DNA of 64,000 bases from the NCBI RefSeq assembly GCF_021729035.1, contig NZ_JAJSAP010000004.1, positions 1 through 64,000 on the forward strand. Direction: 5' to 3'. The stretch's first letter is position 1, and each line of letters opens with the position of its first letter. This document shows, piece by piece, positions 7,436 to 15,563 of this stretch. Below the pieces are notes generated by a model, which was given only the letters and a program-made list of their open reading frames with translations, was not told the origin of the DNA and searched no databases. The position numbers and the translations under genes were made by a program. The stretch is from Microbulbifer sediminum (lineage in GTDB: Bacteria; Pseudomonadota; Gammaproteobacteria; Pseudomonadales; Cellvibrionaceae).

Positions 7436-7573
7436 ATGATTTTTGATAACAGAATCCGTGAAGCTAAGCAAGTTGGGGCGATGCTGGATACTTACATTGA
7501 AGCGGGGGAAGACAGCAGGCCACTCTGGCTGGAATTCATGAATATCTGGGGAGGCCATCCAGAATTGAAATGA
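7436..7573 (+). CDS. short ORF or 3' gene remnant, 45 residues
   Basis: Reads MIFDNRIREAKQVGAMLDTY, then IEAGEDSRPLWLEFMNIWGG and HPELK. The composition is protein-like, with an amphipathic helix in the first half. Its ATG lies 25 bases from, and divergent to, the HEAT-repeat start, and has no ribosome binding site. Its TGA overlaps the ATG of the next short ORF (ATGA, 7570-7573). It may be the tail of a gene whose front was deleted, or a real small protein. Family not recognised. Confidence 0.3.
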   Translation: MIFDNRIREAKQVGAMLDTYIEAGEDSRPLWLEFMNIWGGHPELK

Positions 7574-7709
7574 TAGATGGGTCAGATCAACATTATGATC
7601 CCCCAATCAATCACGAAAGAGTATCAGCTCATCGTGAAGTGGACAGGTGGAAATACAAGCTTGAATCGGCCAAAGAGTTCTCTAAGGATTAATCTGACTT
7701 AATCTGTCC
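7568..7709. repeat. possible palindromic repeat, copy F
   Basis: GATGGGTCAGATCAACATT (7577-7595) matches the family core, and AATCTGACTTAATCTG (7691-7706) resembles the inverted right end. The interior is longer than in other copies and overlaps a protein-like short ORF, so this copy is doubtful. Confidence 0.25.
7570..7692 (+). CDS. short ORF overlapping the previous one, 40 residues
   Basis: Starts with ATG 7570-7572, sharing ATGA with the stop of the preceding short ORF. Reads MIDGSDQHYDPPINHERVSA and ends DRWKYKLESAKEFSKD. The ATGA overlap would permit translational coupling. Alternatively the two ORFs are one ancestral gene split by a frameshift. The codons for GSDQHY coincide with a match to the repeat core GGGTCAGATCAACATT, so either a repeat was read into the frame or the resemblance is chance. 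Confidence 0.3.
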   Translation: MIDGSDQHYDPPINHERVSAHREVDRWKYKLESAKEFSKD

Positions 7710-7723
7710 CGGCATCTTACACG

Positions 7724-8095
7724 GACGTTTTCTTTGCCAGAAAAATGGTATGCCGCGCCCCCTTGCCCGGCCGTTCGCGCACCGTCTTGATCTCGACGTC
7801 AAAGCCGGTCTTCCTCAGCCGGTTGACATACATAGTGTCGGGCCCTGCCGACCACACCGCCAGCATGCCGCCCGCAGTCAGGCTCTCTTAGATACAGCTG
7901 GTGCTCTCGAGGGAGTACAGCCAGTTGTTGTCGCTGTGGGGCAGGCCCTCGGGGCCGTTGTCCACATCCATTAATACAGCGTCCCAGGCACTGCCGCGCC
8001 AGTCCAGAAGCGCACACACATCGCCGAAATAAACCCCGCAGCGACTGTTGTCCAGAGGCCCTGGCAGCGCTGTGCCAATGCTCGTCCAGTGGCAT
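7724..8095 (-). pseudogene. C-terminal remnant of a spermidine-synthase-like gene
   Basis: On the minus strand this copies roughly the last 140 residues of the intact protein at 8917-9600, with very similar DNA from the shared end (GACGTTTTCTTTGCCAGAAA) onward. Protein matches include VDNGPEGLPHSDNNWLYSLE and RERPGKGARHTIFLAKKTS. A TAA replaces the Tyr codon of CIYESL (minus strand of about 7888-7892), so the copy is not functional. The N-terminal half is missing. Together with the intact copy it brackets the cytosine deaminase gene. Confidence 0.8.
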
Positions 8096-8271
8096 AATCG
8101 TCATCCCGAGCGCCGGGGACTGGGCCCCGATTGTCGCTTCCTTCTTCCAGGGCTTGCGTGTATGAGCGGGTTACTGCCTGTCCTGACGTGGCTGATACAG
8201 CTGCGGGCGACTAGCCTAATAAATCCGCTGGCTAGTAACCGCGCTACAGGTCGACTTCCTGAGAATCCAAT

Positions 8272-8856
8272 ATGATGAGCCTTTTCAATAAGCAGACAGA
8301 GAACAGTGATGCAGTATTAAGGGCTATAGCGCACATGCCGACCAAGAGCCTGCATGTTTTGATGGCCGAGGAGTTTACACTGGGGCTGTCAGATACGGAC
8401 TTCATGCGAATTGCTGTATTCCTGGCAGAAAAGAGCTATGCCGAAGGAGGCTGCCCGATTGGTGCGGTTATCATTGATAACTCGACAAGAAAAATCCTGG
8501 GAAAAGGCCATAACACGCTTGTTCAGGAGAACCACCCCTATAACCACGGTGAAACCTGCGCTATCCGTGATGCCGGTCGAATTGATTTTAGTACAACGAC
8601 TCTTTTTACGAGCCTGAGTCCATGTGACATCTGCGCGACGTTGATTTATATGAGAGGGTTCAGTCGTGTGGTCATAGGCGATGTCACCAATGCTGGCGGC
8701 AATGAAAATTTTTTGGAGGAAAAAGGTATTCCAGTGGACATCCTGCAGGACCGGAATGGTATATCGCTTTATGCGCGCTTCAGGTCTGAAAACCCTGACC
8801 AGGAGCTGGAAGACTGGCACGGCCTGAGCGCCGTGAAAAATCAGGGTATAAAATAA
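8272..8856 (+). CDS. cytosine deaminase-like enzyme (yeast FCY1 type)
   Basis: A 194-residue zinc deaminase. The zinc and catalytic residues are present: H92 and E94 in NHGETCA, C118 and C121 in SPCDIC. Pattern matches to yeast cytosine deaminase are strong: EGG-PIGAVIID, GKGHN, TLFTSLSPCDICATLIYMRG, and a C-terminal E-WHGL like its DWFEDI. It probably converts cytosine to uracil (salvage); a related nucleobase substrate is possible. About 45 extra residues precede the core domain. Composition is lower in GC than in the genes to the right, and it lies between two copies of the spermidine-synthase-like gene, which suggests horizontal acquisition. ATG codons at 8272 and 8275 are both possible starts. 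Confidence 0.75.
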   Translation: MMSLFNKQTENSDAVLRAIAHMPTKSLHVLMAEEFTLGLSDTDFMRIAVFLAEKSYAEGGCPIGAVIIDNSTRKILGKGHNTLVQENHPYNHGETCAIRDAGRIDFSTTTLFTSLSPCDICATLIYMRGFSRVVIGDVTNAGGNENFLEEKGIPVDILQDRNGISLYARFRSENPDQELEDWHGLSAVKNQGIK

Positions 8857-8916
8857 ATATACGGGATCCCTAGCCTCCGGCTAGCAATAAATTGGCCGAA
8901 CCTGCGTTCCAGCGCG

Positions 8917-9600
8917 TCACATTGACGTTTTCTTTGCCAGAAAAATGGTATGCCGCGCCCCCTTCCCGGGACGCTCGCGCACGGTCTTGACCTCGACTCT
9001 GAAGCCTGCCTTTTTCAACCGGTTGACATACATGCTGTCGGGCCCCGCCGACCACACTGCCAGCATACCGCCCGGCCGCAGGCTCTCGTAGATACAGCTG
9101 GTGCCCTCGAGGGAGTACAGCCAGTTGTTGTCGCTGTGCGTCAGCCCTTCAGGGCCGTTGTCGACATCCAGCAGCACGGCGTCGTAGTCACTGTCATGCG
9201 TGTCCAGCAGTTCCCGCACATCGCCGATATGCACCCTGGTTCGGCTGTCGTTCAGGGGCCGGCCGGCGCATTCCCCCAGTGGGCCACGGTTCCACTCCAC
9301 CACTTCGGGGATCAGGTCGGCAACGATCACCTCGGCGCTGGATGACAGCACCTCGAGGGCGGCGGCGAGGGTGTAGCCCATGCCCATGCCGCCCACTACC
9401 ACCCGGGCGCTCTCGCGGTTCTTCAGGTGGGCGCAGCCCAGCAGCGACAGCTCACGCTCACTGTTGAAGCGGCGGCTGTTCATCAGTTCACCACGGGGGC
9501 CGGACAGGGAGATGGAGAACTCCTGGTCGCGCTGGCGCAGCGTGAGTATGCCACCATTATTGGGAATCCGGGCGGTACCGAGTTCGATCCAGGGTTTCAT
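8917..9600 (-). CDS. spermidine/spermine synthase-like aminopropyltransferase-fold protein
   Basis: A 227-residue protein with the class I methyltransferase-like fold of spermidine synthases. The nucleotide-binding glycine motif is VVVGGMGMGYT (about residues 67-77), followed by VIVADLIPEVVEW, VHIGDVRELL and AVLLDVDNGPEG. Full-length spermidine synthases are about 280 residues and carry a catalytic D-TD-D loop; that loop is not evident here (VDNGPE replaces it), so the reaction is uncertain. This protein type is annotated widely as a spermidine-synthase-like methyltransferase. It is the intact parent of the remnants at 1654 and 7724. It lies about 95 bases downstream of the antiporter gene on the same strand. 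Confidence 0.7.
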   Translation of the reverse strand: MKPWIELGTARIPNNGGILTLRQRDQEFSISLSGPRGELMNSRRFNSERELSLLGCAHLKNRESARVVVGGMGMGYTLAAALEVLSSSAEVIVADLIPEVVEWNRGPLGECAGRPLNDSRTRVHIGDVRELLDTHDSDYDAVLLDVDNGPEGLTHSDNNWLYSLEGTSCIYESLRPGGMLAVWSAGPDSMYVNRLKKAGFRVEVKTVRERPGKGARHTIFLAKKTSM

Positions 9601-9696
9601 AGCGTGTGCTCGCGGTGGGAGGACGGGGATACGGCGCGCAATGTAGCATAAAGCCTCGCCGCTTTGGCGATCAGCAACGCTGCTTGTAATGTCGCC

Positions 9697-11553
9697 CTAG
9701 CCGTTTGGCAGGCGGCCGCCTGCCGCCGGCGAGCCCCGTGCAGGCGCTTCCGCCCCCTCCTCTGGCGCGACCAGGCTGGCAATCTGCCAGCCCTCCCCCA
9801 CATCAACTTCCTGTGAAACCGTATAGAGATGGACCCTGCCGTCTGGATCCACGGCATAGAGTGGCGTGGCACGGTTGCCGTAGGTTTCCCGGTAATCGTC
9901 GACGGTGAAGTCTTCCGTGAGTCCCGTGGTCCTGATCGTTGCTCCTCGCGCCACCAGGCTGGCAAGGCGGCCAAAGGTTGCCTTCTCCGAAAAGAGTTCC
10001 AGTGTCTTTGCGTATTGTTCCGATACCCGGTGGCTGGGCCGCCCCTCCTGCTGGCCGTAGCCAAGCCCCACCACCGAGCCCTGGCCGAGCACATGCTCGA
10101 AGTGATAGGTGACCAGTGGATTCAGCTGCCTGTAGGGAGACAGCACCAGCACCTTGCCAACTGCGGACAGATCCAGGGTCAAGCTGGCGTGCTCCGAGAT
10201 TGGGTTACCGTAATAGGAGGGGATGTTTTCCATCCGCGCCTCGCGTATGGCGTCCCAGTTGGTATCCGCCAGCAGGACGGGAATGTCCTTCTCCATCAGG
10301 TCTTTCGCCAGCATACGTGCGAACCTGCTGCCACCGAAGATCAGGTAACCGCCGGGATAGGGGGCGCGCACACCCAGCAGTTTGGCGCAGCCCTTGGCCG
10401 TCAGGCTCTGCAGGACGACGGTGACGATGATCACCAGGAATACCATCGGTACCAGCAGTTCGGATTTTGGCAGCCCGAACTGCTCCAGCTTTAGGGCGAA
10501 CAGTGCGGATACCGCGGCAGCCACGATACCCCGTGGTGCAATCCAGCTCAGCAGTGCCAGCTCGCGCCAGCTCAAACCTGACCCGGGCGAAGACAGGACC
10601 ACGCCCAGCGGCCGGGCGACAAACATGATTGCCGCCAGCACCACCAGCGCCCCCCACCCCAGCTGGGTAAGCGTGGACAGCTCCAGCCGTGCTGCCAGCA
10701 GGATAAACAGCGCCGAAATCAACAGTACGCTGAGGGTTTCCTTGAATTCGATAATATCGTCCACATCCAGGCCTTTCATGTTGGCCATCCAGACACCCAT
10801 CACCGTGACCGTGAGCAGGCCCGATTCATGGGTCATCAGGTCGGATGCGGCGTAGGCGCCGAGCATCAGGGTGAGTACCGCGGTATTACGCAGGTAGTGC
10901 GGCACCAGGTTTTTCCTGAGCAGCGCACCAATGAAGTACCCCATCAGCGAGCCCAGGCCAAAACCGATAGCCAGCACCTTCAGGAACGTGACCAGGGTAT
11001 GCTCGAGCGCGTCTTGCGAGACAGCAACGTACTCGTACACCAGCACCGCCAGCAGCGCGCCGATAGGGTCTATGACGATGCCCTCCCAGCGCAGGATGTT
11101 GGATATACGGCTATTGGGCCGCACGGAACGCAGCATTGGCACAATGACCGTCGGGCCGGTAACCGTGACAATGGCACCGAAGAGTGCGGCCAGCTGCATG
11201 GGCATGCCGAGTGCGTAGCCGGCGGCGAGTGCGGCGACCAGCCAGGTTACCAGGACGCCCACCGTACACAGGTTGCGCACCATAGAGCCGTGCCCGCCGA
11301 GGTCCGACAGCTTGAGGGTCAGGGCCCCTTCAAACAGGATAATCGCCACCGCCAGGGATACGACGGGGAAAAGCAGGTCGCCGAACAGGGCATCGGGGTC
11401 GAGCACGCCAGTGACCGGTCCCAGCGCCAGACCGGCCAGCAGCAGGGGCAGGATCGCCGGCAGCTTGAGCTTGTAGGCCAGGTACTGGCACGCAATCGAG
11501 ACGATACCCACCATCACCAGCAGGGCCATTGGATTGGTGATGATCTGTTCCAT
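9697..11553 (-). CDS. CPA-family cation:proton antiporter with TrkA-N domain
   Basis: A 618-residue inner-membrane protein. Residues 1 to about 390 contain 12 or so hydrophobic helices with antiporter hallmarks: LLLAGLALGPVTG, ILFEGALTLKLSDL, VTGPTVIVPML and LRWEGIVIDPIGA (the ID/ND-type acidic pair of Na+/H+ exchangers), then SWIAPRGIVAAAVSALFAL. From about residue 400 a Rossmann TrkA-N (KTN-like) domain follows (GGYLIFGGSRFARMLAKDL, VLLADTN), which in related antiporters gates transport in response to nucleotides. The tail is rich in Ala, Gly and Pro. It probably exports Na+ or K+ in exchange for H+, which suits a marine cell. Confidence 0.85.
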   Translation of the reverse strand: MEQIITNPMALLVMVGIVSIACQYLAYKLKLPAILPLLLAGLALGPVTGVLDPDALFGDLLFPVVSLAVAIILFEGALTLKLSDLGGHGSMVRNLCTVGVLVTWLVAALAAGYALGMPMQLAALFGAIVTVTGPTVIVPMLRSVRPNSRISNILRWEGIVIDPIGALLAVLVYEYVAVSQDALEHTLVTFLKVLAIGFGLGSLMGYFIGALLRKNLVPHYLRNTAVLTLMLGAYAASDLMTHESGLLTVTVMGVWMANMKGLDVDDIIEFKETLSVLLISALFILLAARLELSTLTQLGWGALVVLAAIMFVARPLGVVLSSPGSGLSWRELALLSWIAPRGIVAAAVSALFALKLEQFGLPKSELLVPMVFLVIIVTVVLQSLTAKGCAKLLGVRAPYPGGYLIFGGSRFARMLAKDLMEKDIPVLLADTNWDAIREARMENIPSYYGNPISEHASLTLDLSAVGKVLVLSPYRQLNPLVTYHFEHVLGQGSVVGLGYGQQEGRPSHRVSEQYAKTLELFSEKATFGRLASLVARGATIRTTGLTEDFTVDDYRETYGNRATPLYAVDPDGRVHLYTVSQEVDVGEGWQIASLVAPEEGAEAPARGSPAAGGRLPNG

Positions 11554-12592
11554 AGTGCTGATCGCCCGCTTACGATATGTACCTGAGCACGAAAGTATAA
11601 CTTAGTGAAGTCCCCGCACATCGATTGTCGAACAGGCGAATGCGATGTTAGGCTCTGGCGACCCGCCCACCGATCGCGGTGCGCGTCGGGTGCGCCCAGG
11701 TGAACTCGAGCGACACGCGAATGATGGATTTGAGGCCCCTGACGAGGCCTTCCTTCAGTATTGTGACAACCGCAGCCAATTGCTGGCCGATCACATGGAG
11801 GCGGCAGGGCATTAAGATAGACGGCGTCCACTGGAAAGCGGTGGCCACGGCAATCCGGAATCAGTGCAGCGCCCAACTCCTTATAACCTTTGATACTGAG
11901 ACCCAGGTCACTAAAGCGTGTTTTCCAAGTGAGGGCAGGCCCCGCAACCAGGGTGCGCCGGCAGCTTTGAGGCTGGGAACGGCTGCTTGCGCGGCTGAGA
12001 CACATGGGGCTCGCTGTCACGCATCCCCGGCACCTCTGGTTTGCAGGCCAGGATCAGCTTCAGGTGCACCCATCCCCTGCAGTCCGTCAGCTACGCTGTA
12101 TCGATGTGAACTGCCGCACGATAGTGAGTGCTCATTACCGTTATAGACGGACACAGGTGTGCGAGAGCGCGAGGAACCAGCCCTTTATCATTTCGGTCGA
12201 CGGTCAAAACAGCGTGTACTCCGTTCGTACCGCTCGTAGAGCAGCCCCCCATGGATATCGGGAAACGCAGTGATACTGGGGAGTGAACTCCGGGCCGGCG
12301 GGGACTGCACACGGCCTGGCCGGCTGGCAGAAGCCATGGAGGTTCACCATAGTTTGCCTGGAATACGACAAATCCAGTGCTGTAGCACAGGTCACTTTAT
12401 ATTTCCGGGGCTTCCTGCTGTATCATGATGTAGCCCCCCTCCTCTATTAGTCCCCGCATTAATATACTCAGGGCAACCCCACTTTACTCAGGGCATCCCC
12501 ATCAAAACTGACTTCTTTTAAATATTCATTCAATAAGTCCTCGCCCCCTTATATTATTAGGCGTCATAACAAAAAAATAAGGGTTTTGCGCT
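11554..12592. other. 1-kb gene-poor region
   Basis: Several frames are open here on both strands, but none gives a recognisable protein, and codon composition is inconsistent across them. The interval may contain decayed genes: for instance the minus strand of 11648-11848 reads VTILKEGLVRGLKSIIRVSL. Close to the right end there is a tandem near-repeat (12465-12501, listed separately) and an AT-rich stretch before the lipoprotein start. Confidence 0.4.
12465..12501. promoter_or_regulatory. tandem 17-mer, possible operator upstream of the lipoprotein gene
   Basis: TACTCAGGGCAACCCCA (12465-12481) and TACTCAGGGCATCCCCA (12485-12501) differ at one base and are spaced 20 bases start to start, about two helical turns. 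They end some 90 bases before the GTG of the lipoprotein gene. The spacing suits a pair of binding sites on one face of the DNA, but no regulator is known. Confidence 0.3.
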
Positions 12593-14998
12593 GTGATTAC
12601 ACGCTATTACACCAAGTTATTCCTGCTCCTCTTTCTATCCGCCAGTATCGCATGCGGCGGTGGTGGTGGCGGCGGCAGCGACGGCGGGAATGTTCCTGGC
12701 ACCAGCCAGGATTCGGTTCCGGATTCTTTCTCGTTCGAGGCGCAATCCGGGGTCCCGGTCAGTGCCTGGATATCGTCAAACAGCATCACCATATCCGGAA
12801 TCAACACTGCGACCAGTGTTTCGGTATCGAATGGTGAATACGCTGTGAACGACGGCGCCTTTACCAGCGCCAATGGCTCTGTCAGCAACGGTGATGTCGT
12901 CATCGTACGTGTGATGTCCGCACCCAATTCACAGGTGACGGAATCGGCCACGTTTACCGCCGGGGGCGTGACGGCTGAATTTTCCGTGACCACAGGTTAC
13001 GATGGTCAACCTCCCCAGGGAGCCATAACCTTCCCAAGCAACCGGGAATTCGTGGCTACAGGGGACTCCATCGTGATTAGAGGCACGGCCAGTGATGACT
13101 CCGGTGTCGCCGCTGTCTATGTCAATGACATTCTGGCGACCACCAGCGACAACTTTGCCAACTGGCAGGCACAGGCCTATTTAGCCCCCGATAGCCTGAC
13201 CGACCTATCCATCACCGTAAAAGATATCTATGGAAACATCCTGGACCTGGACAACCTGCGGGTGAAGGTTCCCGGCAAGGTCGAGAGCCAACGCATGGAC
13301 AGTATCGCCTGGGATTTTGCGCGCGGGAAACTGTACACCAGCGGTTACCTGGGAATTTTTGATCCAAACACCGGTATCCGTTCGGACATGCCCCTGGTCG
13401 GGCAGGGGCCGGCGGAGTGGGCGCGTTTTGTCATGTATGACAATATCAATGCCCGCCTTTTTGGCTTTAAAGGTACGCAGATTTTTGAGTTCAATCGCAA
13501 TACTGGTGAATCCCTGGGGCTCGTCCGGGAAACGCAGAGCAGCAATATCCATGACACCGCACTGGATGCCTCACTGGGCCGAATTTACTGGATAGCTGAC
13601 TTTTCGCTGCGCTATTACGACTTGAACAGCAACACTGAAACCGTTCTCTCGAACGACGGGGGCATCCTGGGCAGGGATTCCAGGGTGGCAGCCGCCGGCG
13701 GCCGGGTGTTCGTGAGTGACAAGGGCAATGAGTGGGTATACGAGATAGATGCCAACTCCGGCACCAAGCGCTTTATGTTCAACAGCGTTGACTGGGATCA
13801 CGTCGAGACTATGACGGCCTCGGAGAGCGGTGACATGCTCTATGTGATTGCCGACGGTGCAACGAGCCACCCATACCCCACTGTTTACCGGATAAACCCG
13901 GATACTTCGACCTTTGCGCACCTGGGGCCTACAAGCAGTGCCGGGGAGCTAGCCAATTTCAACCTGCAGTCCGCCGACATGGTGGTGGATGAGACCAACA
14001 ACCGCCTCCTGATTAGTGCCAGCAGGTCGAACCACCTGATTCGGATTAGCCTGACAGATTCCTCTGCAAGCTGGTTTACGATGACCCATCGCGGTTCGGG
14101 CATTCCCATCGCCGGTGAAAATACACTCCGGCCCCTGGCGCTCGATGAACAGGGCAACCGCGTCCTTGTCGCCAGCTCAAGCTATGTCGACGCCTATGAT
14201 GGCGGCAGCTCTACAGAATCACCCAAACTGATCGCCGCAGACCAGCAGACAGGTAACCGTGAAGAGCACTCCGGGCCGACCCGGGGCAGTGGCCCCCTGT
14301 TTGATAATATCGCTGGAGTGGACGTCGGTCCCTCTGGAACTGCCTATGTCATCGATTCGACCGTCGAGGGTGGCGCCATTATTGCAGTTGATCCCGCCAC
14401 GGGTGATCGCGATGTGATCACCAGCGAAGATACCAGCCTTGGACTCACAATGACTGGAGGAAGCCAGATCAGCATTTCCTCTGACGAAAATACTGCCTGG
14501 TATCTTGACAGTGGCGACACCATCGTTGCCGTAGATATGCTGACTGGTTCAGGAACAGTCCTCACCGATGGTACCGGAACTTACTCGGGTGGCGACAACT
14601 GGTCCGGAATCATCCATATGGATGTCGACAAGGAATCCAGAGTTGCCTATGTCTTTGGCAATGTTTCGGGGAACTTTAAATTGTTCCAGGTAGACCTGGA
14701 GACAGGGAAAAGAACCGTGCTGAACCCGAACCTGACCCTGAACATACTTTCCCCCTGGTCGATTCTGTACAGCAAGCCGGACAACTCGATTCTGCTGGCG
14801 AGCTCTCGTCTTTATCGATTCGACATAGGCAGTGAAACCCTTGAGCAGGTGCATATCAACGGGATTGCTGCAGGTGACGACCTGGGCGGGCTGGCCAGGG
14901 GAAAGGCAAGCGATCACGCCTACTTCAGCGGCGTAGGCTCCCGTTTCATCGGCGAGCTTGATATCAGTGCCGCGTCGGGCGCAGTCATCTCCTGGTAA
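12593..14998 (+). CDS. large lipoprotein with Ig-like and beta-propeller regions
   Basis: The start is GTG 12593, with AAGGG about 9 bases upstream. An 801-residue precursor: signal peptide with lipobox LSASIAC (Cys21), then a run of seven Gly, a linker common in marine gammaproteobacterial lipoproteins. A first domain (about 35-125) resembles an Ig-like repeat; a second (about 130-220, ITFPSNREFVATGDSIVIRG, VTVKDIYGN-like) is a bacterial Ig-like fold. Residues about 230-801 contain recurring blades such as DPNTGIRSD, DANSGTKRF, DPATGDRDV and DLETGKRTVL, typical of a beta-propeller. It is probably anchored in the outer membrane and binds a ligand or partner. No catalytic motif is seen. Confidence 0.65.
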   Translation: MITRYYTKLFLLLFLSASIACGGGGGGGSDGGNVPGTSQDSVPDSFSFEAQSGVPVSAWISSNSITISGINTATSVSVSNGEYAVNDGAFTSANGSVSNGDVVIVRVMSAPNSQVTESATFTAGGVTAEFSVTTGYDGQPPQGAITFPSNREFVATGDSIVIRGTASDDSGVAAVYVNDILATTSDNFANWQAQAYLAPDSLTDLSITVKDIYGNILDLDNLRVKVPGKVESQRMDSIAWDFARGKLYTSGYLGIFDPNTGIRSDMPLVGQGPAEWARFVMYDNINARLFGFKGTQIFEFNRNTGESLGLVRETQSSNIHDTALDASLGRIYWIADFSLRYYDLNSNTETVLSNDGGILGRDSRVAAAGGRVFVSDKGNEWVYEIDANSGTKRFMFNSVDWDHVETMTASESGDMLYVIADGATSHPYPTVYRINPDTSTFAHLGPTSSAGELANFNLQSADMVVDETNNRLLISASRSNHLIRISLTDSSASWFTMTHRGSGIPIAGENTLRPLALDEQGNRVLVASSSYVDAYDGGSSTESPKLIAADQQTGNREEHSGPTRGSGPLFDNIAGVDVGPSGTAYVIDSTVEGGAIIAVDPATGDRDVITSEDTSLGLTMTGGSQISISSDENTAWYLDSGDTIVAVDMLTGSGTVLTDGTGTYSGGDNWSGIIHMDVDKESRVAYVFGNVSGNFKLFQVDLETGKRTVLNPNLTLNILSPWSILYSKPDNSILLASSRLYRFDIGSETLEQVHINGIAAGDDLGGLARGKASDHAYFSGVGSRFIGELDISAASGAVISW

Positions 14999-15010
14999 AA
15001 CATTCAACTG

Positions 15011-15077
15011 AATGGGGTTAGATCGATATGGTGCTTAACGGTGCAAGTGGCACCTTGAGTGTTGATCTGGCCCCATT
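15011..15077. repeat. GGGGTCAGATC palindromic repeat, copy G (best preserved ends)
   Basis: AATGGGGTTAGATC (15011-15024) and GATCTGGCCCCATT (15064-15077) are inverted repeats with two differences. In RNA both differences become G-U pairs, so all 14 positions can pair. A nested stem forms between GGTGC (15030-15034) and GCACC (15050-15054). It begins 12 bases after the lipoprotein stop and could act as a 3' RNA structure. Confidence 0.65.
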
Positions 15078-15563
15078 TACTTTTCCGGCCTCATGGTTTT
15101 CACCCTGCCTTTCCGCTAGTGCACCTACGTCGACAGTAAACACGGCGCAGCGGCTTCTGTGCAGGGGCCGATCGGTCCCGCGGAGCCAGGTCATGCTCGG
15201 GCTCTTGAAACACAGGAACCTCCAGGCACCCTGCGGCGACACATGGCAACCCCTGCCACGTATGGTCCGGTGTAACAGCCATTCTGGCCCGGGCCGGGTT
15301 CAGGCACATATAATCCTCGCAGGCCACCAGGACCAGGGCTCTGCCACCTTGCACAGACTTCCGCCCACCGCCCGCGTCCTATTAATGGCCGGGACCACGT
15401 GGTAGAGATTGCTCATTAACTGGAACCATGCACAGCACTCTGCCCACGGTCTAAGCAAGCGCCACATTTATGGCGTAGAATGCCTGGTAATTAATGGGTG
15501 TACCGTACCGGGCTTTTGATCTGTGACTGATACAAACCTGTTTGGCAAAGCGGTGGATACTAA
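15078..15563. other. intergenic stretch between the lipoprotein and NYN genes
   Basis: About 490 bases. Frames are open on both strands (for example 15100-15354 on the minus strand), but I recognise no protein and see no start with a ribosome site. It presumably holds the promoter of the NYN gene at 15564. Confidence 0.35.

Noticed and set aside
11514..12395. Several open frames between the antiporter and the lipoprotein
   Set aside because: Overlapping frames on both strands, no ribosome sites, no recognisable products.
12656..12690. GGC/GGT run as a tandem repeat or phase-variable tract
   Set aside because: It encodes the poly-Gly linker after the lipidated Cys, a common feature of lipoproteins in this group, and the codons are mixed rather than a pure repeat.
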